DNA of 64,000 bases from Molossus alvarezi (GCA_037176705.1 CM073893.1:16616074-16680073), one strand, 5' to 3'. Shown: positions 45,961-56,316, counted from the stretch's first letter. Notes: generated from the sequence alone by a model not told the origin. Translations and numbers: made by a program.

Positions 45961-46578
45961 AAACCTGAAATGGAGTGAAAATTGAGTTATCAACTGTTAA
46001 AGTGTGTATACATTTTTGGGGGACTATCTGTCTATGGATCATGTTTTTTTATTTATTCAGCTACCTCATGTCTTTTGATGGGAACATTTAATCCATTTAT
46101 ATTTAATGTTATTATTTATAGGTACTTATTTATTGCAATTTTAATCCTTTTTTTAAAATTCATCTTTATTGTTGAATTTATTACAGATGTTTCTCCATTT
46201 TTTCCCTATTGACCTCCTCCTCCCCATTCCCGCCCCCTCCTGCCTTCCCCACACTATTGTCGGTGTCCATTGGTTGTGCATGTATACACAGAAGTTCTTT
46301 GGTTTATCTCATCCCACCATCCCTCCCCATTTCCCTTTGAGATTCATCCGTCTAACAACCAATTTGAACTTCTTAATTCCTTCATTTTTTTCACCCATCC
46401 TCCCTGCCCCCACTCATCTGGCATGCAACAAAAAGTTCTCTGTATCTATGAGTCTGTTTCTGTTCTGCTTGCTCATTTTGTTTGTGGACTCAATTGTTGA
46501 TAGATATGTATTAATTGCCATTTATTGTTCATATCTTTGTTCTTCTTCACCTTCAAGAAGACTCTTCAACATTTCATA

Positions 46579-46974
46579 TCATACTGGTTTGGTGGTGATG
46601 AATTCCTTTAGCTTTTTCTTGTCTGGGAAACTCTTGATATGGCCATCGATTCTAAATGATAGCTTTCCCGAATAGAGTAATCTTGGTTGTAGGTCATTGC
46701 TTTTCATCACCTTGAATATCTCTTTCCACTCCTTTCTGGACTGCAAAGTTTCTTTTGAGAAATCAGCTGATGGTCTTATGGCAGCTCCTTTGTAGGTAAT
46801 AAACTGCTTTTCTCTCCCTGCTTTTAAGATTCTCTCTTTGTCTTTAACCTTTGGCATTTTGATGATGATGTGTCTTGGTATGGACCTTTTTGAATTTAAC
46901 TTGTTTGGGACTCTCTGTACTTTCTGAACTTGTATGTCTGTTTCCTTTGCCAAGTTAGAGAAGTTTTCTGTCAT
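46579..46974 (-). pseudogene. L1-9 ORF1 RNA-binding and C-terminal domain
   Basis: A 131-residue open stretch: MTENFSNLAKETDIQVQKVQ, RHIIIKMPKVKDKERILKAG, QFITYKGAAIRPSADFSKET, QPRLLYSGKLSFRIDGHIKS and FPDKKKLKEFITTKPV. The whole RRM plus C-terminal domain of L1 ORF1 is unbroken, better kept than in L1-8 and comparable to L1-7. The stop follows just after the conserved end. Confidence 0.9.
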
Positions 46975-47085
46975 TATTGTTTTAAATAGTTTTTCAATTT
47001 CCCGCTCTCTCTCTTCTCCTTCAGGCAGCCCTATGATGTGAATGTTGGCATGCTTGACATTGTCCCAGAGACTCCTTCACTATCC

Positions 47086-47457
47086 TCATTTTTTTTGGAT
47101 TCTTTTTTCCTTTTGCTCTTCTGATTGGGAGTTTTCTGCTTCCTTATATTCCAAATCGATGGTTTGCTTCTTGGCTTTACCTACTTTACTATTGACTCCC
47201 TGTAAATTATTCTTTATTTCAGTTACGGCATCCTTAATTTCTGACTGGCCCTTTTTTATGTTGTTGATGTTCTCACTAAATTCCTCAGAGGTCTCCATAA
47301 GTTCTTTGAAGGTCTCACTAAGTCTCTTATATGTCTCACCAAGTTCCCTGAGCAACCTTATAACCCGTGTTCTGAACTCTGCATCTGTTAGATTGCTTAT
47401 CTTCATTTTGTTTAGTTCTTTTCCTAGAGTTTTGTTCTTTTCTTTCATTTGGGACAT
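47086..47457 (-). pseudogene. L1-9 ORF1 coiled coil with extra heptads
   Basis: A 123-residue open stretch beginning MSQMKEKNKTLGKELNKMKI, then LTDAEFRTRVIRLLRELGET. Between this and the usual NINNIKKGQSEIKDAVTEIK there are four seven-residue units, LGETYKR, LSETFKE, LMETSEE and FSENINN, encoded by 21-bp tandem repeats at about 47,270-47,355. It ends with NLQGVNSKVGKAKKQTIDLE. Only a ~110-bp gap with one frame change separates it from the RNA-binding half, so this ORF1 is nearly intact. Confidence 0.85.
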
Positions 47458-48938
47458 GTTTCTTTGTCTTCTTATTTTGGCTGCTTCCCTGTGATTGTTT
47501 CTATGTATTAGGCAGAGTTGCTATGCCTCCTAGGCTTCATAGGGTGGCCTACTGTTGTAGGTGTCCTGTGGGATCCAGTGGCAAAGTCTCCCCCTGATTA
47601 CCCCAGTTGGGCCCTCACAGTACACCCCTAGAGTGGACTGTACACCCTTCCCTTGTAATTGAGTCTTGCTTGCTGTTGGCACATCAATGGGAGGGGTTTA
47701 CTCAGGCTGGTCAGCTGCAAGGACTGGCTGTGCCCACTAGCCACTACCTTGGAGGATCAGCTGTGTAGGGGCCTACCACACAGAGCAAGACTTATTTCAG
47801 CAGGGCTCTAGTACCCAGGGCCACCAGGCATAAGCTACAAAGTGATCTGCAGATGGCCGCTTCTTTTTCTGGGCTTGGAGGTGTCCAGGAAAAGCCAAGT
47901 TGTGAATCAAGGCTGGCTGCTTCTAGTGCCAGGCCTGGGGCTACTTAACAAGAAGTATGGGCTCGCTGAGACTGGTTTCTCTCGAGCCCCAGCTCCGTAC
48001 CACTCTTGTGGGCCACAGGGTCTCACAGGGCCTTATGGAGTCCCAGGTCCCACCGCTGGTGGCTGGGGAGTGCTACTGCCCAGTGGGGCTCAGCTCCTGC
48101 TCAGCCTTTGCTGTAGTTTTTTTTTGGGGGGGGATAGTTCTTTGCTGCTGATCTGTGCTTCTGTAGCCTGGGGATGGCTGTCTGCTCCCTAGCCTCTGTT
48201 GCTGGGGGTATATCTCGACTCTAATTGGGTTGCTACTGCGGGGGATGGTGCTGGGCTTCTTGCTGTTTGTGGTTTCTGCAACTGGCACCTTGACAGCTCT
48301 ACTAGTGTGCACTGGTCTGTGTTGACATAGGGTGTCCACTGGCCTGATGGTGCCAGGTGCACTGGTGGGCTCAGGTACCAGATGCTGCTTGTTTGAGAGA
48401 TTTTAGGAAACTCTGAAGCAAGATCCAAGGCAGGCCAATCCTATGGTAAAGCCTTTGGAAACAGCTTGGGTGGGCCTGAAAGCTGGGTGGGGCAGGGCCT
48501 CAGGGAATCACCAGGGTGGGGCCAACAGTGTGAGCCAGGTTGCTAGAGTCCCAGATATGGCAGCTGTCTCTCTGCCTTGTAGGGGAAGGGCTCACCAAAG
48601 GAAAAACGGCCTCCACCAGCACGTCTGTCCAGGAGAAAGCTGCCCCTCCAGCCCTCGTCCAGAGGCCAAATAGCTCACTTCTTCCCTGTTTTCTGGTGCC
48701 CCTCAAGCTGCCTCCCCTCAGAGGAAGCAGGTCTGAGTAAGTCTGTGCATGGGCCCTTTAAAAGGAGCTGCTGGGGCTTCTGCAGCTGTAGCCTCCCTCT
48801 GCCTCAGGTCCTGCTGGATTTACAGCTAGAAGTTATGGGGACTTTTCTCCCTGGCACTGGGACCCTGAGCGGGGCACCTGGTATGGGACAGGGACCCCTT
48901 ACTCCTCAGGGAGGACCTTCCCAACTGAGATGTCCCTC

Positions 48939-49157
48939 ATTTTTTTTTTTTATCCTTGCCCGAGGACATTTTTCCATTTTTTGTTAAGATAGAGTGGGAG
49001 GAGGAGAGAGAGAGAGAAACATAGATGTGAAAGAGACACGTCAAATGGTTGGCACCCGCATGACCCAACTGAGGTATGTGCTTTTAGCGAGATCCAAACT
49101 CGGGTCTCTCTGGACTGCAGGCCGATGCTCTAACTGCTGAGTGAAACCAGCCAGGGC
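48939..49157 (-). mobile_element. VES SINE in the L1-9 5'UTR
   Basis: Antisense SINE with tail TATCCTTGCCCGAGGACATT and head ending CCAGCCAGGGC. TCCCTCA / TCCCTCC flank it. A small internal deletion removes part of the GGGCCGGGGACAAACCGCAA region. Confidence 0.88.
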
Positions 49158-49380
49158 TCCCTCCTGATTTTTATTCAACATACGTGGGTGTGGGACCAGC
49201 CCATCCATGCCTCTGTGCCTCCGCCCCTCCTACCAGTCTCTATGTGGCAGCTTCTTTAAATTCGTAGTTGTAGGACTTCCATTCAGCTTGATTTCAGGCG
49301 GTTCTGAATGGTGGTTGTGTTGTAGTTTTGTTGTAATTTTGATGTGGTTGTGGGAGGACGCGATACTGTATTTACCTACG

Positions 49381-49390
49381 CCGTCATTTT
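49381..49390 (-). promoter_or_regulatory. YY1-like motif at the L1-9 5' end
   Basis: CCGTCATTTT (AAAATGACGG on the element strand) differs by one base from the AAAATGGCGG of L1-7 and occupies the same place next to the 5' end. Confidence 0.55.
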
Positions 49391-49415
49391 CCGAGTTAAT
49401 GCCACCATTTTAATT

Positions 49416-49562
49416 CTTTATGACTATGTTTCTCTCTCTATATATTTCTTATTATTATTATAGCAGTCTCTTTAACATTTCTCACAAAACATAGTCTTTA
49501 TGACTATGTTTCTCTCTATATATATTTCTTATTATTATTATAGCAGTCATTTAACATTTCTG
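49416..49562. repeat. 80-bp direct duplication at the L1-8/L1-9 border
   Basis: CTTTATGACTATGTTTCTCT through TTTAACATTTCT occurs at 49,416-49,482 and again at 49,496-49,562, separated by 13 bp. Copies differ by a few bases. The sequence belongs to the spacer downstream of L1-8 ORF1. Confidence 0.88.
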
Positions 49563-49583
49563 GTTTGTTGGTAATCAACTCCT

Positions 49584-49949
49584 TTAGTCTTTTTTTTTTT
49601 TGTCTGGGTAGCTTTTTACTTCACTATCAATTTTGAATAATAGCCTTGCTGGATAAAGTTGTCTTGATTTCATATCCTTGCTTTTCATTACCTTGAATAC
49701 TTCTTGCTCTTCCCTTCTGGTGCGTAGGGTTTCTGTTGATAAATCAGCTGACAGCCTATGGGAGCTCTTTTGTAGATAACAAATTGCTTTTCTCTTGCTG
49801 CCTTTAAGATTCTCTCTGTCTTTAATATTGGGAGTTTTAGTTATGATGTGTCTTGGCCTGGGCCTCCTTGGGTTCTTGCTTGGGACTTTCTGTGTTTTCT
49901 GAACTTGTGTGACTTTTTCCTTCACCAGGTTAGTGAAATTTCCTGCCAT
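49584..49949 (-). pseudogene. L1-8 ORF1 RNA-binding domain
   Basis: A 121-residue minus-strand stretch: MAGNFTNLVKEKVTQVQKTQ, RHIITKTPNIKDRENLKGSK, SHRLSADLSTETLRTRREEQ and LYPARLLFKIDSEVKSYPDK. Clearly L1 ORF1, with small indels (for example in the ERILKAA segment). The coiled-coil half at about 50,360-49,990 is broken. Confidence 0.87.
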
Positions 49950-51747
49950 TATTTCTTTAAACAGGTTCTCTATCCCTTGTTCACTTTCTTCTCCTCTGGT
50001 ACCCTTATGATGCAGATAATGTTACATTTCATATTGTCCCACATCTCCCTTAAACTTTACTTCTGTTTTTAAATTGTTTTTATTTTTTATGGTTCTCTGA
50101 TTGAGTGATTTTTTTTCTACCTTGTCTTCTTATTCACTGATGTGATTAACAGCTTCCTCTAATCTGCTGTTTATTCCTTCTAGTGTATTTATTTTTGCAA
50201 TAGCATTCTTCATTTTCTACTGGTTGTTTTTGTAGTTGCTATGTATTTTTGTATGCTGTTAAGCATTCTTGTAATCATTACTCTAATCTTTATATCTGAT
50301 AAATTGCTTATCTACATTTCATTTAGCTCTTCTTCTGGAGAAGTCTCTTGTTCTTTTATTTGGGGCTTATTTAATTGTCTCCCCATTTGGACTATCTGTT
50401 TGGACTATCTGTTTTTATGTATTAGGTAGATCTGCTATAATTCTCAGTCTTGGTAGGGTGGCTTTATGTAGTAGGTGACCTGTGGGATCCAGTGGTGTAG
50501 TCTCTCTGATTACCAGATCTGGGAGCTGTAATAATGTCCCTTGTGAAAACTATATGGACTCTCTTCTTGTAATTAAGTCTTGTCTGTTATTGGTCTGTTT
50601 ATGAATGGGCTTGACCCTCAATCTGGCTGACTGAGAGGCTCAACCTCCAACATAGCATGCTGGCTGCTGTGCTGGTGCTTATCACATGAAGCAGAATTGG
50701 GCTCAGCACAGTTTGGAGCCTGCCAAGATCTCTCTGTGCATATATTGCTTGTGAAGCTTATTAGATCCTGCTCTGTTGTTATCTGAAATTGACTACTGGG
50801 TTTATTGGTTTGGGGCCTCTTTGGAGGGTCTCTGGTGCAGGACAACATTAGGCACAGTTTGTGACTGGCCCCGAGTATCCTCTTTGGAGCTATTATTGAT
50901 CCTGAGCTTATGGACTGTATACATGTAAAAAGGACCAAGCTGTACCAAGATCTGATTTTACTAACCCTGGTCCCAGGAGCTGGTCATGCAAATACTCAAT
51001 GCACCCAGAGATCTGCCTCTGCTTGCAGGCTGACTGTTAGTCTCAGTCACTTAATAAGCCTGAGGTTGTAGTACTCAGCAGGACATAAACTCCACAGGGT
51101 GGGGCAAGAGGGTTTCCAATGGGTGGAACAATTGCTTCACCCCAAGCTAAAGCTGCATTGATGGAAAAACTCTGCCTGAGAAAGATGGAATCTGAAGCAT
51201 GGGGGAATGACTCAGTACAGGGATCCTGGCAGCTGTTGTCTCAGCTTTCTCCCCAGAACCACCAACTCCAGACTCTCCTCATGCAGCTCTAGTCTGCTCT
51301 ACCCTCTCTCTGACAGAGCCCAAGGTGAGCGGCTGCTAATGAAATGTACTGTGTAGGCTCTTTAAGAGGGTGCCTATGTTTCTAGCTGTCTCTCCCTGCC
51401 AGACAGAACCCTTGCTGCTTTTCACAGCCAGAAGGTTTGTGGGCACCTCTCCTGGTTCTGTTACTATGGACTAGGGAGCCTAGCTTTGGGTTTAAACCCC
51501 AGACTTCTTAGGGGGAATCCCTCATAGCTCAGACATTTCTCCAGAGCTTCAGCTGCTGCCAGCTAGGCTTCTCGTGCCTCTGCACTTCCTACCAGTCTTG
51601 ATGTGGCCTCCTCTTTACATCTTTGGTTATAAAGGGTTCTCTCCATCTAGTCTTCAGTTGTTTATTCAGGATGACTTTTCTACATTTTAGTTGTAATTCC
51701 GGTTTAGTCCTGGGAGAAGGTCAGTGTAGCTTCCACTTAATCCACTG

Positions 51748-51753
51748 CCATCT
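51748..51753 (-). promoter_or_regulatory. YY1-like core at the L1-8 5' end
   Basis: CCATCT (AGATGG on the element strand, in GAGATGGCAG) lies 8-13 nt inside the 5' end fixed by the 13-bp target-site duplication, the same distance as the YY1 site of human L1. Confidence 0.65.
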
Positions 51754-51774
51754 CAGAATCCATTAAAAAAATGT

Positions 51775-52400
51775 TTTAAGACCCCCTTTTCTTCTTTCAC
51801 TACCTCCTCCTTCAACAACCACTGCTGGATTCATTTCCTTCTCTTTGTTGCTTTTTAAATTTACAAAAACATTACATATGCTATGGGCTGACCTTTGACT
51901 CTGAATCTCATGAATGGCTAATTCCTTTGTACTTAAAAGTCTTGGGGGTGGAGTGGGTGCTGCCTGAGGCAGGGTTGAGGTCCAGCCTGTGGGCAGAAGC
52001 TCTCTCTGCCTCCAGTGCTCATCTTGGCTAAAGTAGGGGAAAAACAAACATTGGATAGTACACAGCCTCTCACCCTCCCCAGAATCTGGCAAAATTGTTC
52101 AATTGCACATCTCTAAGAATCAAAGCAAGTTAGAGCAGGAATAGATGTGAGGGACTGAGGAAATCACAGCCTGGTGAGGTGGAGTGTGACTTGCACAAGC
52201 CCGTGAGTCTGGCAAGCCAAGCCTGGGATCCAGATTCCCTTCTCCCAGGTTCAGCATCTTTCCCTTTGCAGACACTTCATACTTGCATGCACTGAATGTG
52301 GGGTTGTAGGTCTTGTTTTAGATATTAGTGCTATTTGGCAAGTATTCCAAGTCTTTTTCTTTTTTGGCCTATAGTAGGATGGCTTTCTGCACCCTTGTTC
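51775..52400. other. Intergenic; possible MIR at 52,160-52,270
   Basis: No gene seen. The segment GACTTGCACAAGCCCGTGAG to TGGGATCCAGATTCCCTTCT resembles an inverted MIR (ACTTGCCCAAGGTCACA, then GGGATTCGAACCCAGG), minus strand, heavily decayed. The rest is not recognised. Confidence 0.45.
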
Positions 52401-52409
52401 TTAGAGGGG

Positions 52410-52725
52410 GAGTGGGATAATGTAAATAGTTCTAGTCAATAGATTACAAGGAATGATGTGTATCACTTCTATACAAGAGTATTTAATTGTTGGTGTGGAA
52501 ACCTCAAGAGTTTCTATTTCCTCAGGCATGACAACTAGAAACATTTGAGATGCTGGTTGCCCCTGCAGTTTGGATTCCCAAGTGATTATGATGAGCAGAA
52601 CCCACCTCTATATAATGGAGCATATAGCATGAGCGAGTGAGAAGTAAACTACTTAGGATTTGGAGATTATTTGTTACTGTAGCAAAACTTAACATATCCC
52701 AGTTGATAGAGCCTCTAATATTATT
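52410..52725 (+). mobile_element. Probable MaLR-type LTR, decayed
   Basis: AATAGTTCTAGTCAATAGAT, GGAATGATGTGTATCACTTC and the end ATTTGTTACTGTAGCAAAAC with TTAACATATCCCAG follow the order seen in ERVL-MaLR LTRs (a GGCCAATGGGA-like start and a TTTGTTACAGCAGC end). Boundaries uncertain. Confidence 0.45.
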
Positions 52726-53440
52726 TCCAAGGCAATCAACTCTCTTCCTTACCCTATACTAGCTTTCCCTCAAATGTACTTTTCCCTCAAGTGTACTTTT
52801 GTCCTTTAGTTTTTGTTGTTGTTGCTTTTTCTGAAACCAGATTTCACCAGTGAAAGGCTAGGAAGAGGAGCTGTGATACTGTGTGTTTTCATAGCTCCTC
52901 TGATGACTTCTTCTTGATCAAAACTGAAATTATTTGAAGGATCCCATTGTGATTCACCTTGGAGTTCCAGAGATAAACCATAAAGGAGTATGGTGTGCAT
53001 TTAGAAAAGAGAAAACATAATTTTACAGTATAGATTATTAATAAATAAAACACTGGAGAAAAAGAGATTAAAGTTTTGGCAATTATTTTGAAAAAGAATA
53101 GATGGAGAGTGGTAGTGACAATTATCATTTATAGAATTTTATTAGTTTTATATTAGTTTATTTAAAATAATTAAGATTTAAAACTATTTCTTCAATTACT
53201 GATGGACTATGTACCACCCCAGCTTTTGCTGTTAAACATATCAATTGACTATCTGAACTTCATAATTTAAAATATTCTCTTCTTTTGAAAACTGTATGAT
53301 TTGTAAGCATAAGTATAGTCCATGCTCAGTGAATAAAACTTGGAAAACACAGAGAAACACAAAGAATGATTTTTCTATAATTCTGCCAGTCAGAAAGTAA
53401 ACATTCAACATTTGGTATATGACTTTGGAGACTTTTAAAT
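52726..53440. other. AT-rich intergenic sequence
   Basis: Nothing recognisable as a gene or repeat family; a tandem CCCTCAAATGTACTTTT / CCCTCAAGTGTACTTTT pair lies at about 52,768-52,800. Confidence 0.5.
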
Positions 53441-53442
53441 AC

Positions 53443-53500
53443 AGGTGTGTGTATATGTGTATGTGTGTGCGTGTGTGTGTGTGTATGTGTGTGTGTATGA
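53443..53500. repeat. (GT)n microsatellite, imperfect
   Basis: GT/ATGT-rich run directly upstream of the MLT1 LTR. Confidence 0.9.
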
Positions 53501-53867
53501 CTTAATTATGCCCTCCCAAAATTCATAGGTTGAAGTCTTAATCCCTGATGGGATGGTGTTTGGAGATGGGACCTTTGGGAGGTAATTAGGTTTAGATGAG
53601 GTCATGAGCGTGAGGCCCCCATCTTGGCATTAGTGCTCATATAAGAAGACACCAGAGAACTTACTCTCTTTCTCTCTCTTCCACGTGAGGAGAAAACAGG
53701 CAGACAGTTGTCTGCCAGCTGAAAAGTTGACCCTACCCAGAACCTCACCATGTTGGCACCCTACTATTGGACATCCAGCCTCCAGATCTGTGAGAAACTA
53801 AATTTCTGTTGTTTGAGCCACTGGGTTAATAGCATTTTGTTAATGCAGCCTAAGCTGACTATCTATC

Positions 53868-53914
<47 letters not shown>

Positions 53915-53993
53915 ATCTATCTCTATCAAAGAATGTTGTTTTAAGCCACTAAAAGATGGTATGTTATACAATGGTAGCTAATAGATAACAGAG
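53495..53993 (+). mobile_element. MLT1A-like MaLR LTR, split by (TATC)n
   Basis: CCAAAATTCATAGGTTGAAG, GGAGATGGGACCTTTGGGAG, CATATAAGAAGACACCAGAG and CAGCCTCCAGATCTGTGAGA follow the MLT1A order of ERVL-MaLR LTRs. The 3' end appears twice: TGTTGTTTGAGCCACTGGG at 53,808 and TGTTGTTTTAAGCCACTAAA at 53,935, separated by a (TATC)n microsatellite at 53,862-53,925. Confidence 0.82.
53862..53925. repeat. (TATC)n tetranucleotide microsatellite
   Basis: About 15 TATC units with two ATC interruptions; likely polymorphic. Confidence 0.95.
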
Positions 53994-53999
53994 GTCAAG

Positions 54000-55764
54000 A
54001 GTATTTTTTTTGTGGTGTTGTTTGTAAACTGGGATATTTATGTATGTTGGGAAGTGTTATTAAAATCTAATTATTAAATACATTTTTTTCTGCCTGGTTT
54101 TGCATATTTAATATTAATTAAATAGGAATGATCAGAAATATGTCAATTCCTGGGCCTAATATTTCCATATGTAAAAACAGAGGTACACCATAATATTTAT
54201 ATTAAAAATGGTTATGGAAACTTTATTTACTGTAATGAAAATTAAAAACATACTAATATAACATAGAGGTTATTTGAGAAAATTTGATACATTCATTAAT
54301 ACAATGGAATACTATAACCTTAAATTATGTTGCAAATTAGTACAAATAAAACTGAGGATATCTGTACAATTTATATACATCAAATCTATGACTCTTTGTT
54401 TTAGTTTTTTTTGCCTTTGGTATTATGTTACTTAGAAAGGGCTATCCTATCTTAGTTTATGCAATTGTTTGCCTATTTTTTCTAGTTGCTTTCTTTTTAG
54501 GGAGTTACTTTTCTTCATCTTAAAAAAAATTTATTGTGTCAAAGTAAGTAAGTTATGCTATATAAAGAAGGCTGTGACCAGCTCTTATTTGTCTCTGTTA
54601 AGAAATGAATGAGGGAATAGTCCAATATGTTTAGAGGGTGAATTTAGGGTAGATTGGGGAACAGAATTTATTTTAAGACTTTTAAAAGCTAAATTAATAA
54701 ATAATTGAGATTTAAAAACATAAACAACAAAACTTTCTAATAACCTGTGGTGGTCTAGTGCCATACTTGAAAAATACAGTATGTATCTTTCCATAGCTCT
54801 CCTGCTGCATTTCAGTGGTGCTCTGACACACATCCTCAGAGCTGATCCCACCAGTCCCGAGACTTCAGGCAGCAGGAGACAAAGCACTAGACCTGACTCA
54901 TTCAAAGGTTCTTTCCAGCCCTATTTTTTTCTGATTTAGTCATTAGGTTTGCAAAAGTCCCAGTTTTAATTATCCTACCAAGTTTGGCTGACTTATAAAA
55001 AGGAAAGGAAGAAAAGACAACAGAAAACACAGAGAAAGATATTTGAGGCTAACCCTTTGAATTGCGCCTACTGCACTAAGTGAGAACAAGAATTTAATTT
55101 TCTGGTCTGCTTGTCCTAGCATGCTTCTCTAGGTCTGTCATCAGTTGTGAGGGAACACAGAGAATATAAAATATATTTTAATTCAAGTGACTATATTCAA
55201 TTCATTCCATTCTCCTTATAAAACTGTCTGTAAAACCGTGTCTAATGTGAAACAGTTCTAACTTGGTAACTAAACCACGTATTAATCCCTATCAACATCG
55301 AACCACAGTAGCATATTCAACCCAGTTGCTGTAACACATGGAAACCCAAGACTGACTTAAATCTGAGGTGACTGCACCTAGATCTGCACATATAACAAAT
55401 ATTTCAAAAGAACTATTCTCTCTCTGTTCAAGTTTGAACCCAAATAAGCATCTACACATAATAGCTGTTACATTATTCTCCAAACTTGCCAACACAGAAC
55501 TCTTTTATAAAGTTTGTATACCTATAAAATTTACCACATTAAGAGTTTCTTAATTTATGTTAATTAAAAACTTCACTAAAAATCTCCGTAGTTAAACATT
55601 GAGGAAGATTTTCCACCCCTGCCAATTGGTTAAGACTTTGTTTTCCATGTAAGTATAAGTAAATTTCAGCTATCAGAAATGTCATTTGTTATAGCAAATT
55701 ATTTAAATTACCAAAAATGTAACAAAGTGTTCTGATAGTCTTGTTTATTATATAGAGACTTTCT
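54000..55764. other. AT-rich intergenic; possible old antisense L1 at 54,390-54,540
   Basis: GCCTTTGGTATTATGTTACT and TAGAAAGGGCTATCCTATCT resemble an ancient L1 read backwards, and AATACAATGGAATACTATAA at 54,299 resembles an old LINE end. Otherwise no gene or repeat is recognised. Confidence 0.45.
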
Positions 55765-55777
55765 AAAAGAAATTATT

Positions 55778-56316
55778 CTTTGGTAGATACCCAAGAGAGG
55801 GATTGCTAGGTCATATGGTAGCTCTCGTCTTAGTTTTTTGAGGCATCACTGTGTTTACCACAGTGGCTGTGCCAATCTGTATTGCCAACAGCAGGACACA
55901 ACCAAAGTGTCCTTCGATAGAGGATTGAATAAAGAAGATGTGGTACATATACATAATAGTATACTACTCAGCCATAAGAAAAAAGATTTGCAACAACATG
56001 GACGGACCTTGAGAATATTATGCTAAGCAAAATAAGTCAGTCAGAAAAAGCTAAGAACCATATGATTTCACTCATATGTGAGATACAAAAGTGAAACTCA
56101 TGGACGCAGATAGCAGTGTGGTGGTTGTCAGAGGGAAGGGGAAAGGGGGAGGGAGATGAAGGAGGCCTACTATACGGTGATGAAAGATTATTTGACTTTG
56201 GGGGTTGGGCACACAGTACAGTATACAGATTATCTATCATGGAAATGTACACTTGAAACCTACATGATTCTATTAACTAATGTCACCCCAATATATTTAA
56301 TTTAAAAAAGAAAAAG
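55778..56316 (+). mobile_element. L1-10: 5'-truncated L1 with 5' inversion
   Basis: The first ~115 bp (55,778-55,893) read as L1 ORF2 backwards (GATACCCAAGAGAGGGATTG to CACAGTGGCTGTGCCAATCT). From about 55,894 the sequence turns sense (CAACCAAAGTGTCCTTCGAT) and continues through ORF2 end and 3'UTR to an A-tail. Perfect 13-bp target-site duplication AAAAGAAATTATT at 55,765-55,777 and 56,317-56,329. This is the signature of twin priming during L1 integration. Confidence 0.93.

Larger units (their letters stand above)
45218..46024 (-). mobile_element. Mariner-type DNA transposon remnant, split by a SINE
   Basis: Terminal sequences GAGTGTTCTCAAAAGGATAT (left) and GTCCCCCAAAAATGTATACA (right, reversed) are imperfect inverted repeats sharing the GTATACA.ACTTTAA core, flanked by TA at 45,216-45,217 and 46,025-46,026. 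L1-8 endonuclease sequence resumes on either side. Excluding the SINE (45,247-45,619), the element is about 430 bp and retains a piece of transposase coding sequence on the minus strand, so it is a deletion derivative rather than a pure MITE. Confidence 0.75.
46151..49396 (-). mobile_element. L1-9: half-L1 (HAL1-like), ORF2 absent
   Basis: Minus-strand order: YY1-like 5' end and 5'UTR (49,396-47,460), ORF1 (47,457-46,579), ORF1-ORF2 spacer and the first few ORF2 codons (to about 46,490), then directly the 3'UTR (46,485-46,151) and A-tail. Essentially all of ORF2 is missing. TGCAATTTTAATCCTT (left, about 46,135-46,150) and TGCCACCATTTTAATTCTT (right, about 49,399-49,417) look like a decayed target-site duplication within L1-8. 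One SINE (48,939-49,157) lies in the 5'UTR. HAL1 elements of mammals have this ORF1-only structure; assignment to HAL1 is inference. Confidence 0.8.
40418..51761 (-). mobile_element. L1-8: full-length antisense L1 carrying nested elements
   Basis: An identical 13-bp target-site duplication ATTAAAAAAATGT lies at 40,405-40,417 and 51,762-51,774. Minus-strand order is YY1-bearing 5'UTR (51,761-49,990), ORF1 (49,949-49,420), ORF2 endonuclease (about 46,130-44,240 including interruptions), reverse transcriptase (44,200-42,950) and C-terminus, and 3'UTR (to 40,418). Subtracting the nested elements (half-L1 46,151-49,396, mariner 45,218-46,024, and SINEs at 41,641, 42,411 and 42,669) leaves about 6.5 kb, the normal full length. 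Reading frames are broken throughout. Confidence 0.92.

Noticed and set aside
46169..46675. 168-codon open stretch on the plus strand
   Set aside because: It is the reverse of L1-9 3'UTR and ORF1 sequence; the true coding sense is on the minus strand.
47842..48192. GC-richer 116-codon open stretch, looks gene-like
   Set aside because: It lies in the L1-9 5'UTR read backwards; equivalent GC-richer segments occur in the 5'UTRs of L1-6 (29,300-30,450) and L1-7 (27,960-28,420).
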